A DNA stretch of 64,000 bases. Source: Gemmatimonadetes bacterium SCN 70-22 (lineage in GTDB: Bacteria > Gemmatimonadota > Gemmatimonadetes > Gemmatimonadales > Gemmatimonadaceae). Both the position numbers and the translations under genes were made by a program. Positions within the stretch are counted from its first letter, which is position 1. Each line of letters starts with the position of its first letter. Shown piece by piece: positions 18,213 through 26,923 of the stretch. The stretch is taken from NCBI GenBank assembly GCA_001724275.1, contig MEDZ01000002.1:124001-188000 (forward strand), in the 5' to 3' direction. The notes below the pieces were generated by a model that saw only the letters and a list, made by a program, of their open reading frames with translations, was not told where the DNA came from and ran no database searches.

Positions 18213-18457
18213 GGAATGACCTGTCGGTTCGGTCGAGGTGAAAGAGCGTGTCGTAGCGGCCGGTGGCGACGATTCCGCAAGAGACGACGAGCGCCTGGAG
18301 GAAGGAAGGTGCGGCCTCCGCCATGATCCGCGCCGGCCAGCCCCGACGCCAGCGATACGCGGTGGACGGCGGACCGGTTTCGTTCCGCGTCCCGGGCGGC
18401 GCCCGCTCCCGCGACCTTCGCTCCCGGCGCGATCCGGTGGCCGCGGCCGGTGCGCCC

Positions 18458-18486
18458 CTGACGCGCGGCGGCCCGGGAGGTAGACT
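18458..18486 (+). promoter_or_regulatory. sigma-70-like promoter for the GH9 gene
   Basis: CTGACG (-35), a spacer of exactly 17 bases and TAGACT (-10) lie upstream of the ATG at 18539, predicting transcription from about 18493 and a 5' leader of some 46 bases. It sits in the 326-base divergent gap 18213-18538; otherwise that gap holds a G+C-rich stretch in which I see no small gene. A matching promoter for the leftward gene is not obvious. Confidence 0.55.
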
Positions 18487-18538
18487 CGGGGGGCGTGCCG
18501 GCACCCCGGGCACGCCCCCTTTCCGCCCGTTCCGCCGC

Positions 18539-20395
18539 ATGCGCACACGCCCATTCACCCCGCGGCATGTCGCCGCCGCGCCGCCCGCCGCGCCGGTGGC
18601 CGTGTTGGCGGCCGTGTTGGCGGCCGTCTCGACAGCGGTACTGGCCACGCCGTTGCAGCTGGCAGCAGCACCGGCCGACAGCAGCACCGTCTTCGTCCGC
18701 GTCAACCAGCTCGGCTACGCTCCCGACGCGCCCAAGGTCGCCGTGGCCTGCGCCCTCGGGCACCAGTCGCTGGCGACGTTCGAGCTGCGAGACGCAGGCG
18801 ATGCCGTGATCCTGCGCGGCAAGGCGCGCGCCGCGCCCACCTTCGCCTCGTGCGCGCGCACGTGGCGGCTCGACTTCTCCGCGGTGCGGGTGCCCGGGAC
18901 CTACCGCCTCGTGGCGGAGTCGTTGCCTCCGGTCGTGGTGCACGTCACGCGCGACCGCTACCGCCACGCCGCCGACTCGCTCCTCGCGTACATGCGGCAG
19001 CAGCGCTCCGGCTACAACCCCCTCTTCCACGCCAACGTCCACCAGCACGACGGGATCGTCGTGGGAGAGTCGCCGCGAGCGGGGACGTTCATCCCGGTCA
19101 GCGGGGGGTGGGCCGACGCCTCGGACTACCTGCAGTACGTCACCACGTCGGCCAATGCGACGTTCGTGATGCTGATGGCGTTTCGCGACCATCCGCGGGC
19201 CTTCGGTGACGCCTTCTCCGGGCGCGGCGACCCCGGCGCGAATGGCGTCGCCGACATCCTCGACGAGGCGCGCCACGGGCTGGCGTGGCTCCTCAGGATG
19301 TTCCCGGCGGACACCGAGATGTACAACCAGCTGGGCGACGATCGCGACCACGTCTACAGCGATCTCCCGACCACCGACAGCTCGGACTACGGGTGGGGAA
19401 AGGGACGGGAACGCCCCGTCTACCCCTGCACCGGCCGGCCGCAGGGGCTCCTCCGGTACCAGAACCGCTCCACCGGCTACGCGTCGACCGCCGGCAAGTA
19501 CGCCGCCGCGTTCGCGTTAGGCGCCCAGCTCCTGCGCGCGTCCGACCCGGCGCTCGCCGACACGCTCGCGCGCAAGGCGCGCGCGGCCTACGCCCTGGGA
19601 GTGAAGTACCCGGGCACGTGCCAGACCGCCCCGGGAAGCGCCCCCTATTTCTACGAAGAGGACAATTGGGTCGACGACATGGAGCTCGGCGCCGCCCAGC
19701 TGCATGCGCTCACCCGCGACCCGCGCTACCTGCGCGACGCCCTCGCCTACGCCAGGGAGGAACCGGTCACGCCGTGGATGGGCGCCGACACCGCGCGCCA
19801 CTACCAGTGGTACCCGTGGCACAACAACGCGCACCACGAGGTGTGGCGCCTCGGGTCGCGGCGCGACCGACGGCTGATGGCCGCCTACTACCGCCGCGGC
19901 CTCGAGGGCGTGGCACGGCGCGCCCGCGCGAACGGCTTCCGCGTCGGCGTCCCGTTCATCTGGTGCTCCAACAACCTCATGGCCTCCTTCGCCACGCAAG
20001 CCTACCTGTATCGGCAGATGACGGGCGACACCCGCTATCGCGAGTTCGAGCAGGCGGCCATCGACTGGCTCTTCGGAACCAACCCATGGGGGACGTCGAT
20101 GGTGGTCGGCGTTCCGGGCGACGGGCGCTTCGCGCGCGACCCGCACTCCGACGTGGCACGCCAGCTCGGCGTACGACTCACGGGCGGCCTCCTCGACGGA
20201 CCGGTATATCGCTCCATCTACCAGAACCTGATCGGCATACGGCTGCTCGAGGCGGACGAATACGCCCCGTTCAATACGGGATTCATCGTCTACCACGACG
20301 ACTACGGGGATTACTCCACCAATGAACCGATCATGGATGGGACGGCGAACCTGACGTACCTGCTGGGGGCGATCGCGACGGGGAACGGCCGATGA
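18539..20395 (+). CDS. glycoside hydrolase family 9 (endoglucanase-like), secreted
   Basis: 618 residues. Signal region RHVAAAPPAAPVAVLAAVLAA, then an N-terminal immunoglobulin-like CelD_N domain (STVFVRVNQLGYAPDAPKVA; RVPGTYRLVAESLPPVVV) and a GH9 (alpha/alpha)6 barrel. The catalytic-base motif appears as GGWADASDYLQY (DAxD) and the proton-donor region near the C-terminus as DYSTNEPIMDGTANLTYLL (Asn-Glu). WLFGTNPWGTSMVVGVPG is the usual conserved block. Family enzymes hydrolyse beta-1,4-glucans such as cellulose, or act as exo-glucosidases on cello-oligosaccharides; which one cannot be told. ATG 18539 is chosen as it begins the signal peptide; frame upstream is noise. Good promoter 46 bases before the start. 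Confidence 0.9.
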   Translation: MRTRPFTPRHVAAAPPAAPVAVLAAVLAAVSTAVLATPLQLAAAPADSSTVFVRVNQLGYAPDAPKVAVACALGHQSLATFELRDAGDAVILRGKARAAPTFASCARTWRLDFSAVRVPGTYRLVAESLPPVVVHVTRDRYRHAADSLLAYMRQQRSGYNPLFHANVHQHDGIVVGESPRAGTFIPVSGGWADASDYLQYVTTSANATFVMLMAFRDHPRAFGDAFSGRGDPGANGVADILDEARHGLAWLLRMFPADTEMYNQLGDDRDHVYSDLPTTDSSDYGWGKGRERPVYPCTGRPQGLLRYQNRSTGYASTAGKYAAAFALGAQLLRASDPALADTLARKARAAYALGVKYPGTCQTAPGSAPYFYEEDNWVDDMELGAAQLHALTRDPRYLRDALAYAREEPVTPWMGADTARHYQWYPWHNNAHHEVWRLGSRRDRRLMAAYYRRGLEGVARRARANGFRVGVPFIWCSNNLMASFATQAYLYRQMTGDTRYREFEQAAIDWLFGTNPWGTSMVVGVPGDGRFARDPHSDVARQLGVRLTGGLLDGPVYRSIYQNLIGIRLLEADEYAPFNTGFIVYHDDYGDYSTNEPIMDGTANLTYLLGAIATGNGR

Positions 20396-20451
20396 GCGGA
20401 TGAGGTGGCAGCGATGCTGGTGAGCGGCGCGTTCGCCGTGCAGGGGACGAG

Positions 20452-22326
20452 ATGGCTAACTTCTCTCCCTCCCTTCGCGCCAATTCCACCATGCGTCCCT
20501 GCCTCACGCTCCGCCACATCGTCCGCGTCTCCCTCATCGTCGCCGTTTTCGGCGCCCCGCTCGCCGCGAGCGGACAGGGGAGCGATTCCCTCCTCCGGCG
20601 TGAGGTGCGCATCCCGATGCGCGACGGTGTCTCCCTCCATGCGGTGATCGTCACGCCCGCCGCCCGCGCCGAGCCGCTCCCCATCATGCTCGTCCGCACG
20701 CCGTACGGCGTGAGCCAGAACATGCGCCCCGGCCCGATCCCGGTGCAGTACGCGGAGCTGGCGAAGGATGGGTACCTCTTCGTCTTCCAGGATGTGCGGG
20801 GGACGGGGAAGAGCGAGGGGAAGTTCATCATGAACGGGGCGCTGCACGACGAGAAGCGTGACCCGAACGGCGTCGACGAGGCGACGGATTCGTACGATAC
20901 CATCGACTGGCTGGTGAAGAACCTCCCCGACAATAACGGCCGCGTCGGGGCCATGGGGGTCTCCTATCCGGGATGGCTGGCCGGGATCGCCGCGCGGAGC
21001 GGCCATCCCGCGCTGAAGGCGGTGTCGCCACAGGCACCGATGACCGACACCTGGATGGGCGACGACTTCTTCCACCAGGGGGCGTTCCGGCAGTCGTTCG
21101 GCGTGGAGTATGCCACCGCGATGGAGTGGTCGCGCAGCGTGCCGAGCCCGTTGCGGATCACGCGCTATGACCGCTACGACTGGTACCTCCAGTTCCCGAC
21201 GCTCAAGGAGCTCGGCGAGAAGAACGGCATCGACACCCTGCCGTCGTGGCGCGGCTTCAAGGCGCACCCGGCCTGGGATGGCTACTGGCAGGCCAAGGCG
21301 ATGCAGAAGGTGTGGACCGTGCCTAACGTGGCGGTGCTCAACGTCGGGGGCTACTGGGACCAGGAGGACGTCCTGGGGCCGCAGGAGGCGTATCGCACGC
21401 TGGAGCGGCAGGATGCGCGTCACTGGAACCACATCGTTCTCGGTCCCTGGTTCCACGGCGGATGGGCCGGCCGCATGACGGACAGCTTCGGCCCCATGCA
21501 GCTCGGCTCCGACGTGGGGCTGTACTATCGCGCCAACATCGAGCGCCCCTGGTTCTTCAACTGGCTGCACGGGGACGGGAGCGCGACGTTCGCCGAAGCG
21601 TACGTGTACGAGGTGGGGAGCAATCGCTGGCGCACCTTCGACGCCTGGCCGCCGCGCGAGGCCAGGCCGGCCCGCCTGTACCTGCATGACGACGGCAAGC
21701 TCTCGTTCGAGCCGCCGAAGACGTCCGGGCGCACGTCGTACACCAGCGACCCGAAGCGCCCCATCCCCTACATCGCGCGCCCGGTGGACGGGACGCGCTG
21801 GCGCCAGTGGCTCGTGGAGGACCAGCGTTTCGTGCACAATCGTCCCGACGTCGTGAGCTGGGAGAGCGAGCCGCTCGATGCCGACGTGACGATTGCCGGC
21901 GACGTCACGGCCAGGCTCTTCGCCAGCACCACCGGGACCGACGCCGATTGGGTCGTGAAGCTCATCGACGTCTACCCGGACTCGGTGGCCCGTGACCCCA
22001 GGCTGGGGGGCTACCAGCTCATGGTCGCGGCCGACATCATGCGCGGCCGCTACCACAAGGGATTCAGCACCGCCACCCCCATCACGGCGAACGTCGTCAC
22101 CCCGTTCACCATCGACCTGCACCAGCAGGCGTACCGGTTCCTCAAGGGGCACCGGATCATGGTGCAGGTGCAAAGCACCTGGTTCCCGCTGTACGACCGG
22201 AACCCCCAGACCTTCGTCCCGAACATCTTCGAGGCGAGCGCGCGCGACTTCCGCCCCCGGGTCCATACCATCCACCATGGTCCCCGCACGCCCAGCCACA
22301 TCGCCGTCGGCGTGCTCCCCTCATGA
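20452..22326 (+). CDS. CocE/NonD family (S15-like) hydrolase, secreted
   Basis: 624 residues. A leader ending in LIVAVFGAPLAASGQG precedes an alpha/beta hydrolase: VRIPMRDGVSLHAVIVTP, LVRTPYGVSQNM (oxyanion Tyr85), VFQDVRGTGKSEG, nucleophile Ser171 in GVSYPG, then a C-terminal jelly-roll domain (SEPLDADVTIAGDVTARLF; TTGTDADWVVKLIDVYPD). The family includes cocaine esterase, glutaryl-7-ACA acylase and X-Pro dipeptidyl-peptidase. ATG 20452 follows GGGGACGAG; ATG 20491 is a possible shorter start that would leave a cleaner signal peptide. The stop overlaps the start of the DUF983 gene by four bases (ATGA), so the two are coupled. Confidence 0.9.
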   Translation: MANFSPSLRANSTMRPCLTLRHIVRVSLIVAVFGAPLAASGQGSDSLLRREVRIPMRDGVSLHAVIVTPAARAEPLPIMLVRTPYGVSQNMRPGPIPVQYAELAKDGYLFVFQDVRGTGKSEGKFIMNGALHDEKRDPNGVDEATDSYDTIDWLVKNLPDNNGRVGAMGVSYPGWLAGIAARSGHPALKAVSPQAPMTDTWMGDDFFHQGAFRQSFGVEYATAMEWSRSVPSPLRITRYDRYDWYLQFPTLKELGEKNGIDTLPSWRGFKAHPAWDGYWQAKAMQKVWTVPNVAVLNVGGYWDQEDVLGPQEAYRTLERQDARHWNHIVLGPWFHGGWAGRMTDSFGPMQLGSDVGLYYRANIERPWFFNWLHGDGSATFAEAYVYEVGSNRWRTFDAWPPREARPARLYLHDDGKLSFEPPKTSGRTSYTSDPKRPIPYIARPVDGTRWRQWLVEDQRFVHNRPDVVSWESEPLDADVTIAGDVTARLFASTTGTDADWVVKLIDVYPDSVARDPRLGGYQLMVAADIMRGRYHKGFSTATPITANVVTPFTIDLHQQAYRFLKGHRIMVQVQSTWFPLYDRNPQTFVPNIFEASARDFRPRVHTIHHGPRTPSHIAVGVLPS

Positions 22327-22790
22327 GCCCGCCGACCATGACGTCCGCAACGCCGCACGCCCCGCGCAAGCCGGAGCGCACCTTCAGCTACGCCATGCGC
22401 CTCCTCGGCCGCGCGGTGCGCCTGCGCTGTCCCAACTGCGGCCAGTCGCCCGTCCTCGCCTCGTGGGGGAAGGTGAACACCCGGTGCGCCACCTGTCACT
22501 TCCGCTTCGAGCGGAGCAGGGACAGCTACTTCACGGGGGCGATGTTCTTCAACCTCATCACCGCCGAGTTCCTGTTCGCGGTGGGCTTCGCGTCGGCGAT
22601 CATCCTCAGCTGGCCCAGCATCGACTGGGACGTGATCACCTACGGCGCCGTCATCGGGATGGCACTGACGCCGATCGTCCTCTACCCCTTCTCGAAGGTC
22701 CTGTACCTCACCGTCGACGTCTTCATGCGGCCGATACGCCCCGAGGAGTGCGACCCCGCCAACACCAACTGGACCTGGCTCGGCGTCTAG
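22323..22790 (+). CDS. DUF983 family membrane protein
   Basis: 155 residues. An N-terminal zinc-ribbon-like part has two Cys pairs (LRCPNCGQSPV and TRCATCHFRF), followed by two membrane helices (FFNLITAEFLFAVGFASAII and ITYGAVIGMALTPIVLYPF) and the DVFMRPIRPEE tail typical of DUF983. Role in the family is not established, though members often sit near cytochrome oxidase assembly genes, which is not the case here. ATG start overlaps the preceding stop by four bases. Convergent with the M19 gene, 18 bases apart. Confidence 0.88.
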   Translation: MSPPTMTSATPHAPRKPERTFSYAMRLLGRAVRLRCPNCGQSPVLASWGKVNTRCATCHFRFERSRDSYFTGAMFFNLITAEFLFAVGFASAIILSWPSIDWDVITYGAVIGMALTPIVLYPFSKVLYLTVDVFMRPIRPEECDPANTNWTWLGV

Positions 22791-22808
22791 CCTTCGTCGC
22801 GCCGCCCG

Positions 22809-23999
22809 TCACCCATCCCACAACGAGCGGAAGACGCGCATCGCGTTGCCGCCCAGGATGGCGGTGACCTGCGCATCGGTGTAGCCGCGGCGGATCAGCC
22901 CCTCCACCAGGTCGAAGGTACGCCTCGGGTGGTCGAGCCCCTTCACCGTCAGGAGCAACTCCCCGCTGGCGTCTCGGTGCAGGCGGTAGCGCTCGAAGTT
23001 GGGGGTCGCCGGGTTCCCGGCCCCGGGGCCATTCACCGGGTTCGGGTTTCCCACCACGTCCATGTCGCTGCCGACCGCCAGGTGCTCGATGCCCACCAGC
23101 TTCCGGACGTGGTCGAAGTGGTCGAGCGCGTGCTCCACGGACACCGGCTCGGTGGGGGAGACCATCATCCGCAGGAAGGGGATCCCCATCACCCCGCCCG
23201 TCCTCGCCATCCGGGAGATCATCTCGTCGGTCTTGCAGCGCGGGTGGTCGGGCATCAGCACGCGGGCACTGGCGTGCGAGAAGACGACGGGGCGCCTGGC
23301 CATGTCGAGCGTGTCGAGCGTGGTCCGGTCGGCGCAATGCGAGACGTCGACCGCCATCCCCACCTTCTCCATGCGCTCGACGATCGACTTCCCGAACACC
23401 GTGAGCCCGCCGTCGCGCTCCTCCAGGAAGCCGCTCCCGATGCGGTTCTGGTAGTTGTACGTGAGCTGGGACAGCCGCTGCCCTAACGAGAAGAACTGGT
23501 CGACGTCATCGGGCGACCGGAAGTGGTCGGAGTTCTGGAAGGTGATCATGATCCCCACCTTCCCCGCCCTCTTCACCGCCTCGAAATCGCGCGCGTCATC
23601 CACCCGCGCGAACCACTCCGGATACTCGGCGATGAACCCGTTCCACTCGGCGAAGAAGCGGATTCCGTCGGCGTAGTCGCGCGGCGAGTGGCCCAGGCAC
23701 AGCACCGTGTACCCCGACGTGCGATACACCTCCCAGTCGGCCGGCGTCATGCTGCGCGGCTTGCTCAGCCACAGCTGGGACCTGGGCGGCTTCTCGGCGA
23801 AGTCCGCGAAACGGAACTGGTTGAGGAGGTCGATGACGACCGATTCCTGCACCAGGCGGATGGCGCGCGCCGAATACGGCTGCGGCGAATCGGGGAAGAT
23901 GGCGTAGCGCCCGCGCAGGACGGCCGGGGCAAGCGCGACGGAGGCCGCCAGTCGCTGAATGGCCTGGCGGCGGGACAACGCATCGGGCGTCGGGGGCAT
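22809..23999 (-). CDS. M19 membrane-dipeptidase homologue with altered metal site, Tat-exported
   Basis: 396 residues with a twin-arginine leader (SRRQAIQRLAASVALAPAVL). The fold is that of renal dipeptidase (M19): His in AVDVSHCADRTTLD, His in PVVFSHASARVLM, Arg in DHPRCKTDEM and Asp in HLAVGSDMDVVG are kept. But the first strand, normally Asp-x-His-x-Asp, reads VVIDLLNQFRFADF with no His or second Asp, and the strand that carries the bridging metal Glu reads GIMITFQNSDHF, with Gln in its place. So one of two zinc sites appears lost while the other is intact. It could be a mononuclear enzyme, a new specificity or a non-catalytic binder. ATG 23999 starts the Tat leader; the longer frame to 24098 lacks support. 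Confidence 0.85.
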   Translation of the reverse strand: MPPTPDALSRRQAIQRLAASVALAPAVLRGRYAIFPDSPQPYSARAIRLVQESVVIDLLNQFRFADFAEKPPRSQLWLSKPRSMTPADWEVYRTSGYTVLCLGHSPRDYADGIRFFAEWNGFIAEYPEWFARVDDARDFEAVKRAGKVGIMITFQNSDHFRSPDDVDQFFSLGQRLSQLTYNYQNRIGSGFLEERDGGLTVFGKSIVERMEKVGMAVDVSHCADRTTLDTLDMARRPVVFSHASARVLMPDHPRCKTDEMISRMARTGGVMGIPFLRMMVSPTEPVSVEHALDHFDHVRKLVGIEHLAVGSDMDVVGNPNPVNGPGAGNPATPNFERYRLHRDASGELLLTVKGLDHPRRTFDLVEGLIRRGYTDAQVTAILGGNAMRVFRSLWDG

Positions 24000-24099
24000 G
24001 CGGCGGCTCGGGACGATGGACGGGCGAATATGGTGCCGCGCACGCCCCGACGTCAGGCGGTTCCGAGGATCGCCTCCGCCTGGCGGTGCCCCTGCCACG

Positions 24100-24516
24100 T
24101 CACCGCTTGTTCATCGTCGTGATCAGGATCGCCCCCGCCTCGTGCCCCGGGCCGAGGAGCTGTACCGCCCGGTTCTGGTCCAGGTACTTCATCTCCACGA
24201 CCCGCGACAGCTGCACGGTGCGCAATTGCTCCAGGTTGGGCTGCCGCACTTCGTCGATGTAGAGGATCGCCTCCCTTGCCGTCGCCTCCCGATCACCGAG
24301 ACCGTCGAGCATGCCCGCAGTGGCGTTGCGTCCCATGGGCGGACGGAGCCAGTTGGGGCGCAGGCGTTGGATCGCTTCCTGCGCGGTGGTGAGCCCGCTC
24401 CCGCCCTCGTCGAGATCGGTCCGGGTGATGAGGGAACGGTCCCCCCGCTTCTGGGCAAGGGCGGCACCGCTGGTCAGGACGAGCAGGAGGAGCGTGCGAA
24501 GGAAGAGCCGGCGCAT
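24100..24516 (-). CDS. secreted TonB-plug-like small protein
   Basis: 138 residues: signal peptide RRLFLRTLLLLVLTSGAALAQ, then a hydrophilic part with a conserved-looking C-terminus, EAILYIDEVRQPNLEQLRT, VVEMKYLDQNRAVQLLGPG and HEAGAILITTMNKR. The last segment is close to the end of the plug domain of TonB-dependent receptors (strand, small-residue loop, Gly, then IlITT), but no barrel follows. Start ATG 24516 has GAGG seven bases upstream. Function not known; a periplasmic partner or signalling plug is one option. It follows the lipoprotein terminator and precedes the M19 gene by 100 bases. Confidence 0.68.
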   Translation of the reverse strand: MRRLFLRTLLLLVLTSGAALAQKRGDRSLITRTDLDEGGSGLTTAQEAIQRLRPNWLRPPMGRNATAGMLDGLGDREATAREAILYIDEVRQPNLEQLRTVQLSRVVEMKYLDQNRAVQLLGPGHEAGAILITTMNKR

Positions 24517-24663
24517 CGATCGCCTCGACGGAGCAGGAGGGAAACAACATTCCGGCGGCTCGGCATGACTGTCAATGACGTGGAGCGCACGGCGACGCGC
24601 GCCCCGAGGTGGCCGCTCCCGCCTGCATTCGTGCGTTGCGCGCGCACCGGACGGAATGCAATC

Positions 24664-24685
24664 GGGGGAGCCGTTCGGCTCCCCC
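24664..24685 (-). terminator. intrinsic terminator after the lipoprotein gene
   Basis: Nine-base perfect stem GGGGGAGCC / GGCTCCCCC with a four-base loop, 26 bases past the TAG stop at 24712 on the minus strand. The following bases are GATTGCATT, only weakly T-rich. Confidence 0.65.
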
Positions 24686-24711
24686 TTGCATGCATCCTGG
24701 CGACCTGATCG

Positions 24712-25614
24712 CTAGAAGTCGCAGTGCCCTGGGCCGATCAGGCCTTCATTGTAGTCGCCCAGCCGCTCCGCGAGCAGGTTCCAGGCCGCACTCTTGATGA
24801 AGTACGAGCCCGCGGGTTGTCCTGCGAAGAGCGCTTCTGCCTGTGCGATGTACGCGTTGACCGCGGGATCGCCGAGGACGTTGACGTTCAGCTTGGCGGC
24901 GATGTACTGGTGCGCCAGCTTCAGGTAGCTGTTCCCCCCTGCGGGCGGCATGTCGAAGATCTCGGCATACGTCACCCCCGAGTTGAAGAACAGCTGCCCC
25001 GTCCACACGACCATCTCGCCATTCGTGTCCCAGAGCTCCTGGTGATTCTTCCAGAATCCCTGCGTATACGTGCAGGCGGGAGTCTCTGGCGGCGTGTACG
25101 TGTTGAAGTAGGTGATCTGCACGCCGAAATCGTTGCTCGCGTGCACACCGGTGATCGTCCGCGCCGTCAGGTTGACGACCGGGATGTCCACCGTCCCCGG
25201 GAATCCGGTCCCGTAGTCGATGTTGATGCCGGTCAGCGCCCAGTCGGGCGGCAACGCATGCTCGGTGACATCGATATGCACGCGCACCGAGCTCACCGTA
25301 TCGAGGTGAACGGCCATCACGCACCCGCCGGCCGGGACGGTCACCGTCCCGTTCACGAGCGGCGCGCCGAGGTAGGTCGAGACCGACCAGTCGAGGTCGA
25401 ACGACGTCCCCGTGGTGTTGGCGTCCTTGCAGATCCACACTTCGCCCTGGAACGACCGCCAGTCACCGAGATCCGGGCCGCCGGTCACCGCGAGCGCTGG
25501 CACACTGGTGCCCACTCGCGCTGCCAATGGCGCGGTGGGATCGTCCACGCAGGCGCCCACGATGGTGGCAAACGCCACCGCGCCCGCGATTCGGAAGAGT
25601 CGATTGGTAGACAT
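24712..25614 (-). CDS. lipoprotein with a C-terminal YTQGFWKNH domain
   Basis: 300 residues. Lipobox in FATIVGACVDDP (Cys22), so a lipid-anchored exported protein. The middle is a beta-rich sandwich (GEVWICKDANTTGTSFDLDW; TVTVPAGGCVMAVHLDT), and the C-terminal third starts with ACTYTQGFWKNHQELW and contains YLKLAHQYIAAKLNV and AEALFAGQPAGSYF, a module recurring in surface proteins of several bacteria. No enzymatic motif found. Strong ribosome site AAGGAG eight bases before ATG. A good terminator follows. Probably an abundant surface protein. Confidence 0.78.
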   Translation of the reverse strand: MSTNRLFRIAGAVAFATIVGACVDDPTAPLAARVGTSVPALAVTGGPDLGDWRSFQGEVWICKDANTTGTSFDLDWSVSTYLGAPLVNGTVTVPAGGCVMAVHLDTVSSVRVHIDVTEHALPPDWALTGINIDYGTGFPGTVDIPVVNLTARTITGVHASNDFGVQITYFNTYTPPETPACTYTQGFWKNHQELWDTNGEMVVWTGQLFFNSGVTYAEIFDMPPAGGNSYLKLAHQYIAAKLNVNVLGDPAVNAYIAQAEALFAGQPAGSYFIKSAAWNLLAERLGDYNEGLIGPGHCDF

Positions 25615-25851
25615 ATGACGTCTCCTTCCAAGTGCTGCTGTTCAGGCCGCCCTCGAGGAGGGGCGGTTTCGTGGAGAGACGTTGGGACATTCTCGTGGAG
25701 TCCGGTATCCGGGCAGGTCCGATTCGTCGTGCTGCGAATGCCACTGGCGCGAACGGGGCGGATCACAGGTCGGGACCGGCAGGCGCTTTCCTCTGGCGCA
25801 TGGCGGGCGGCGACGGTACGATCGATGTACCCCCTAGCGGAGGACAACGCG

Positions 25852-26289
25852 ATGGCGACGGTTCAGGACCTGCTCGACCGGAAGGGGACCGACGTGCATG
25901 CGATCGGTCCCGATGCCTCGGTCATCGACGCCGCGCAACTCATGAACCAGCACGGTGTGGGGGGGCTCCTGGTGCTGGGCGGGGAGGGGGAGATCCTCGG
26001 CATCTTCACGGAGCGCGACATCCTGCGCCGGGTGGTGGCGGCCGGGCTCGATGCGACGCGGATCAAGGTGGGCGACGTGGCCACACCGGAGGTGATCACC
26101 TGCCTGCCGGCGACGTCGCTCGACGAATGCGCGGCCATCATGTCGTCGCGGCGGGTCCGCCACCTCCCGGTGGTCAGCGCCGCGGGCCTTCACGGCCTGG
26201 TGACGAGTGGCGACGTGCTCGCGCACCGGGTCGCGGAGTCGGAGGCGACCATCGAGTACATGAACAGCTACATGTTCGACATTCGTTAG
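25852..26289 (+). CDS. two-CBS-domain protein
   Basis: 145 residues made of a CBS pair: the first has TVQDLLDRKGTDVHAIGPD and GVGGLLVLGGEGEILGIFTE, the second VGDVATPEVITCLPATSLDE and HLPVVSAAGLHGLVTSGDVL. CBS pairs bind adenine nucleotides and sense energy state or regulate partner enzymes; alone they are small sensors. Cytoplasmic. ATG 25852 is preceded by GGAGG nine bases upstream; the long frame to 24724 is antisense to the lipoprotein gene and spurious. Its stop TAG lies in the octamer CGTTAGGC. No partner gene is obvious. Confidence 0.9.
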   Translation: MATVQDLLDRKGTDVHAIGPDASVIDAAQLMNQHGVGGLLVLGGEGEILGIFTERDILRRVVAAGLDATRIKVGDVATPEVITCLPATSLDECAAIMSSRRVRHLPVVSAAGLHGLVTSGDVLAHRVAESEATIEYMNSYMFDIR

Positions 26290-26311
26290 GCGCCCGGTGC
26301 CGGTCGGGCGC
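26290..26311 (+). terminator. G+C-rich hairpin after the CBS gene
   Basis: Seven-base stem GCGCCCG / CGGGCGC with an eight-base loop begins at the base after the TAG stop. No T run follows, so it may act through Rho or as a 3' stabiliser. Confidence 0.4.
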
Positions 26312-26331
26312 GCGGCCCGCGCGCAGTCCGT

Positions 26332-26364
26332 GCGTCGCCCGCGCGTCGCCCGCGCGTCGCCCGC
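26332..26364. repeat. 11-base tandem repeat, three copies
   Basis: The unit GCGTCGCCCGC is repeated three times head to tail, then decays. It lies in the gap between the convergent CBS and PH-like genes. The period is close to one helical turn. Confidence 0.6.
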
Positions 26365-26381
26365 GCGCGGCCGGGGGATGC

Positions 26382-26843
26382 CTAACGCCGGCCGCCCGTC
26401 GCGCGCCGCAGGCTCGCGACGAGGGCGTCGGGATCCGGAACGCTCAGCAGCACGCTGTAGCCCCGGGTAGTGGGGACGTAGGCGACCCGCGTCAGGTCGG
26501 TGACGTACAGCAGCGCCTTCTCGCCGTTGCGCAGGCGGAACCACCCGGACCGGTACCCGGGCACCGCGGTCCCGAGCGTCCGCCACTTCGGCGCGAGCGC
26601 CGTGTCGACCCGGAGGTTCACCGCGCGCGCCTCGTCGACGCGCAGGGCGGACGCGGGGACCAGGCGCCCGTACAGGTCGCCACGGAGCCGCAACCCCTCG
26701 CTCGAGACCTCGAAGCGTGAGGCGCGTGCGCCATGAGCCGACGCGCCAAGGAGCGCGAACACCCCCACCAGGATGAGCAGGAGCGGGAGCCCCACGCCCA
26801 GCAGGCGGAGTTGTGCGGGGATGATGGGAAAGGTCTCGGTCAT
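26382..26843 (-). CDS. PH-like membrane-anchored protein
   Basis: 153 residues: one N-terminal helix (LLGVGLPLLLILVGVFALLGA) and then a beta-rich domain (SRFEVSSEGLRLRGDLYGRL; ALRVDEARAVNLR; GWFRLRNGEKALLYVTDLT; VAYVPTTRGYSVLLSVPDPD) resembling the bacterial PH domain of the PF10882 type. Probably faces the cell exterior or periplasm. ATG 26843; the longer frame belongs to noise over the sigma-factor gene. It follows the sigma-factor stop by 80 bases and may be in its operon. Role unknown. Its TAG stop lies in GCCTAACG. Confidence 0.72.
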   Translation of the reverse strand: MTETFPIIPAQLRLLGVGLPLLLILVGVFALLGASAHGARASRFEVSSEGLRLRGDLYGRLVPASALRVDEARAVNLRVDTALAPKWRTLGTAVPGYRSGWFRLRNGEKALLYVTDLTRVAYVPTTRGYSVLLSVPDPDALVASLRRATGGRR

Positions 26844-26923
26844 GGACGCGCCCTGTTCGCGGTGCCGCAAGATGCCATGCGCACCTGGCCCTCGCCACGG
26901 GAGCGCCGGCACGCGGGCCGCGC

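Noticed and set aside
24724-25851. Upstream extension of the CBS protein
   Set aside because: Antisense to the lipoprotein gene; ribosome site and CBS motif begin at 25852.
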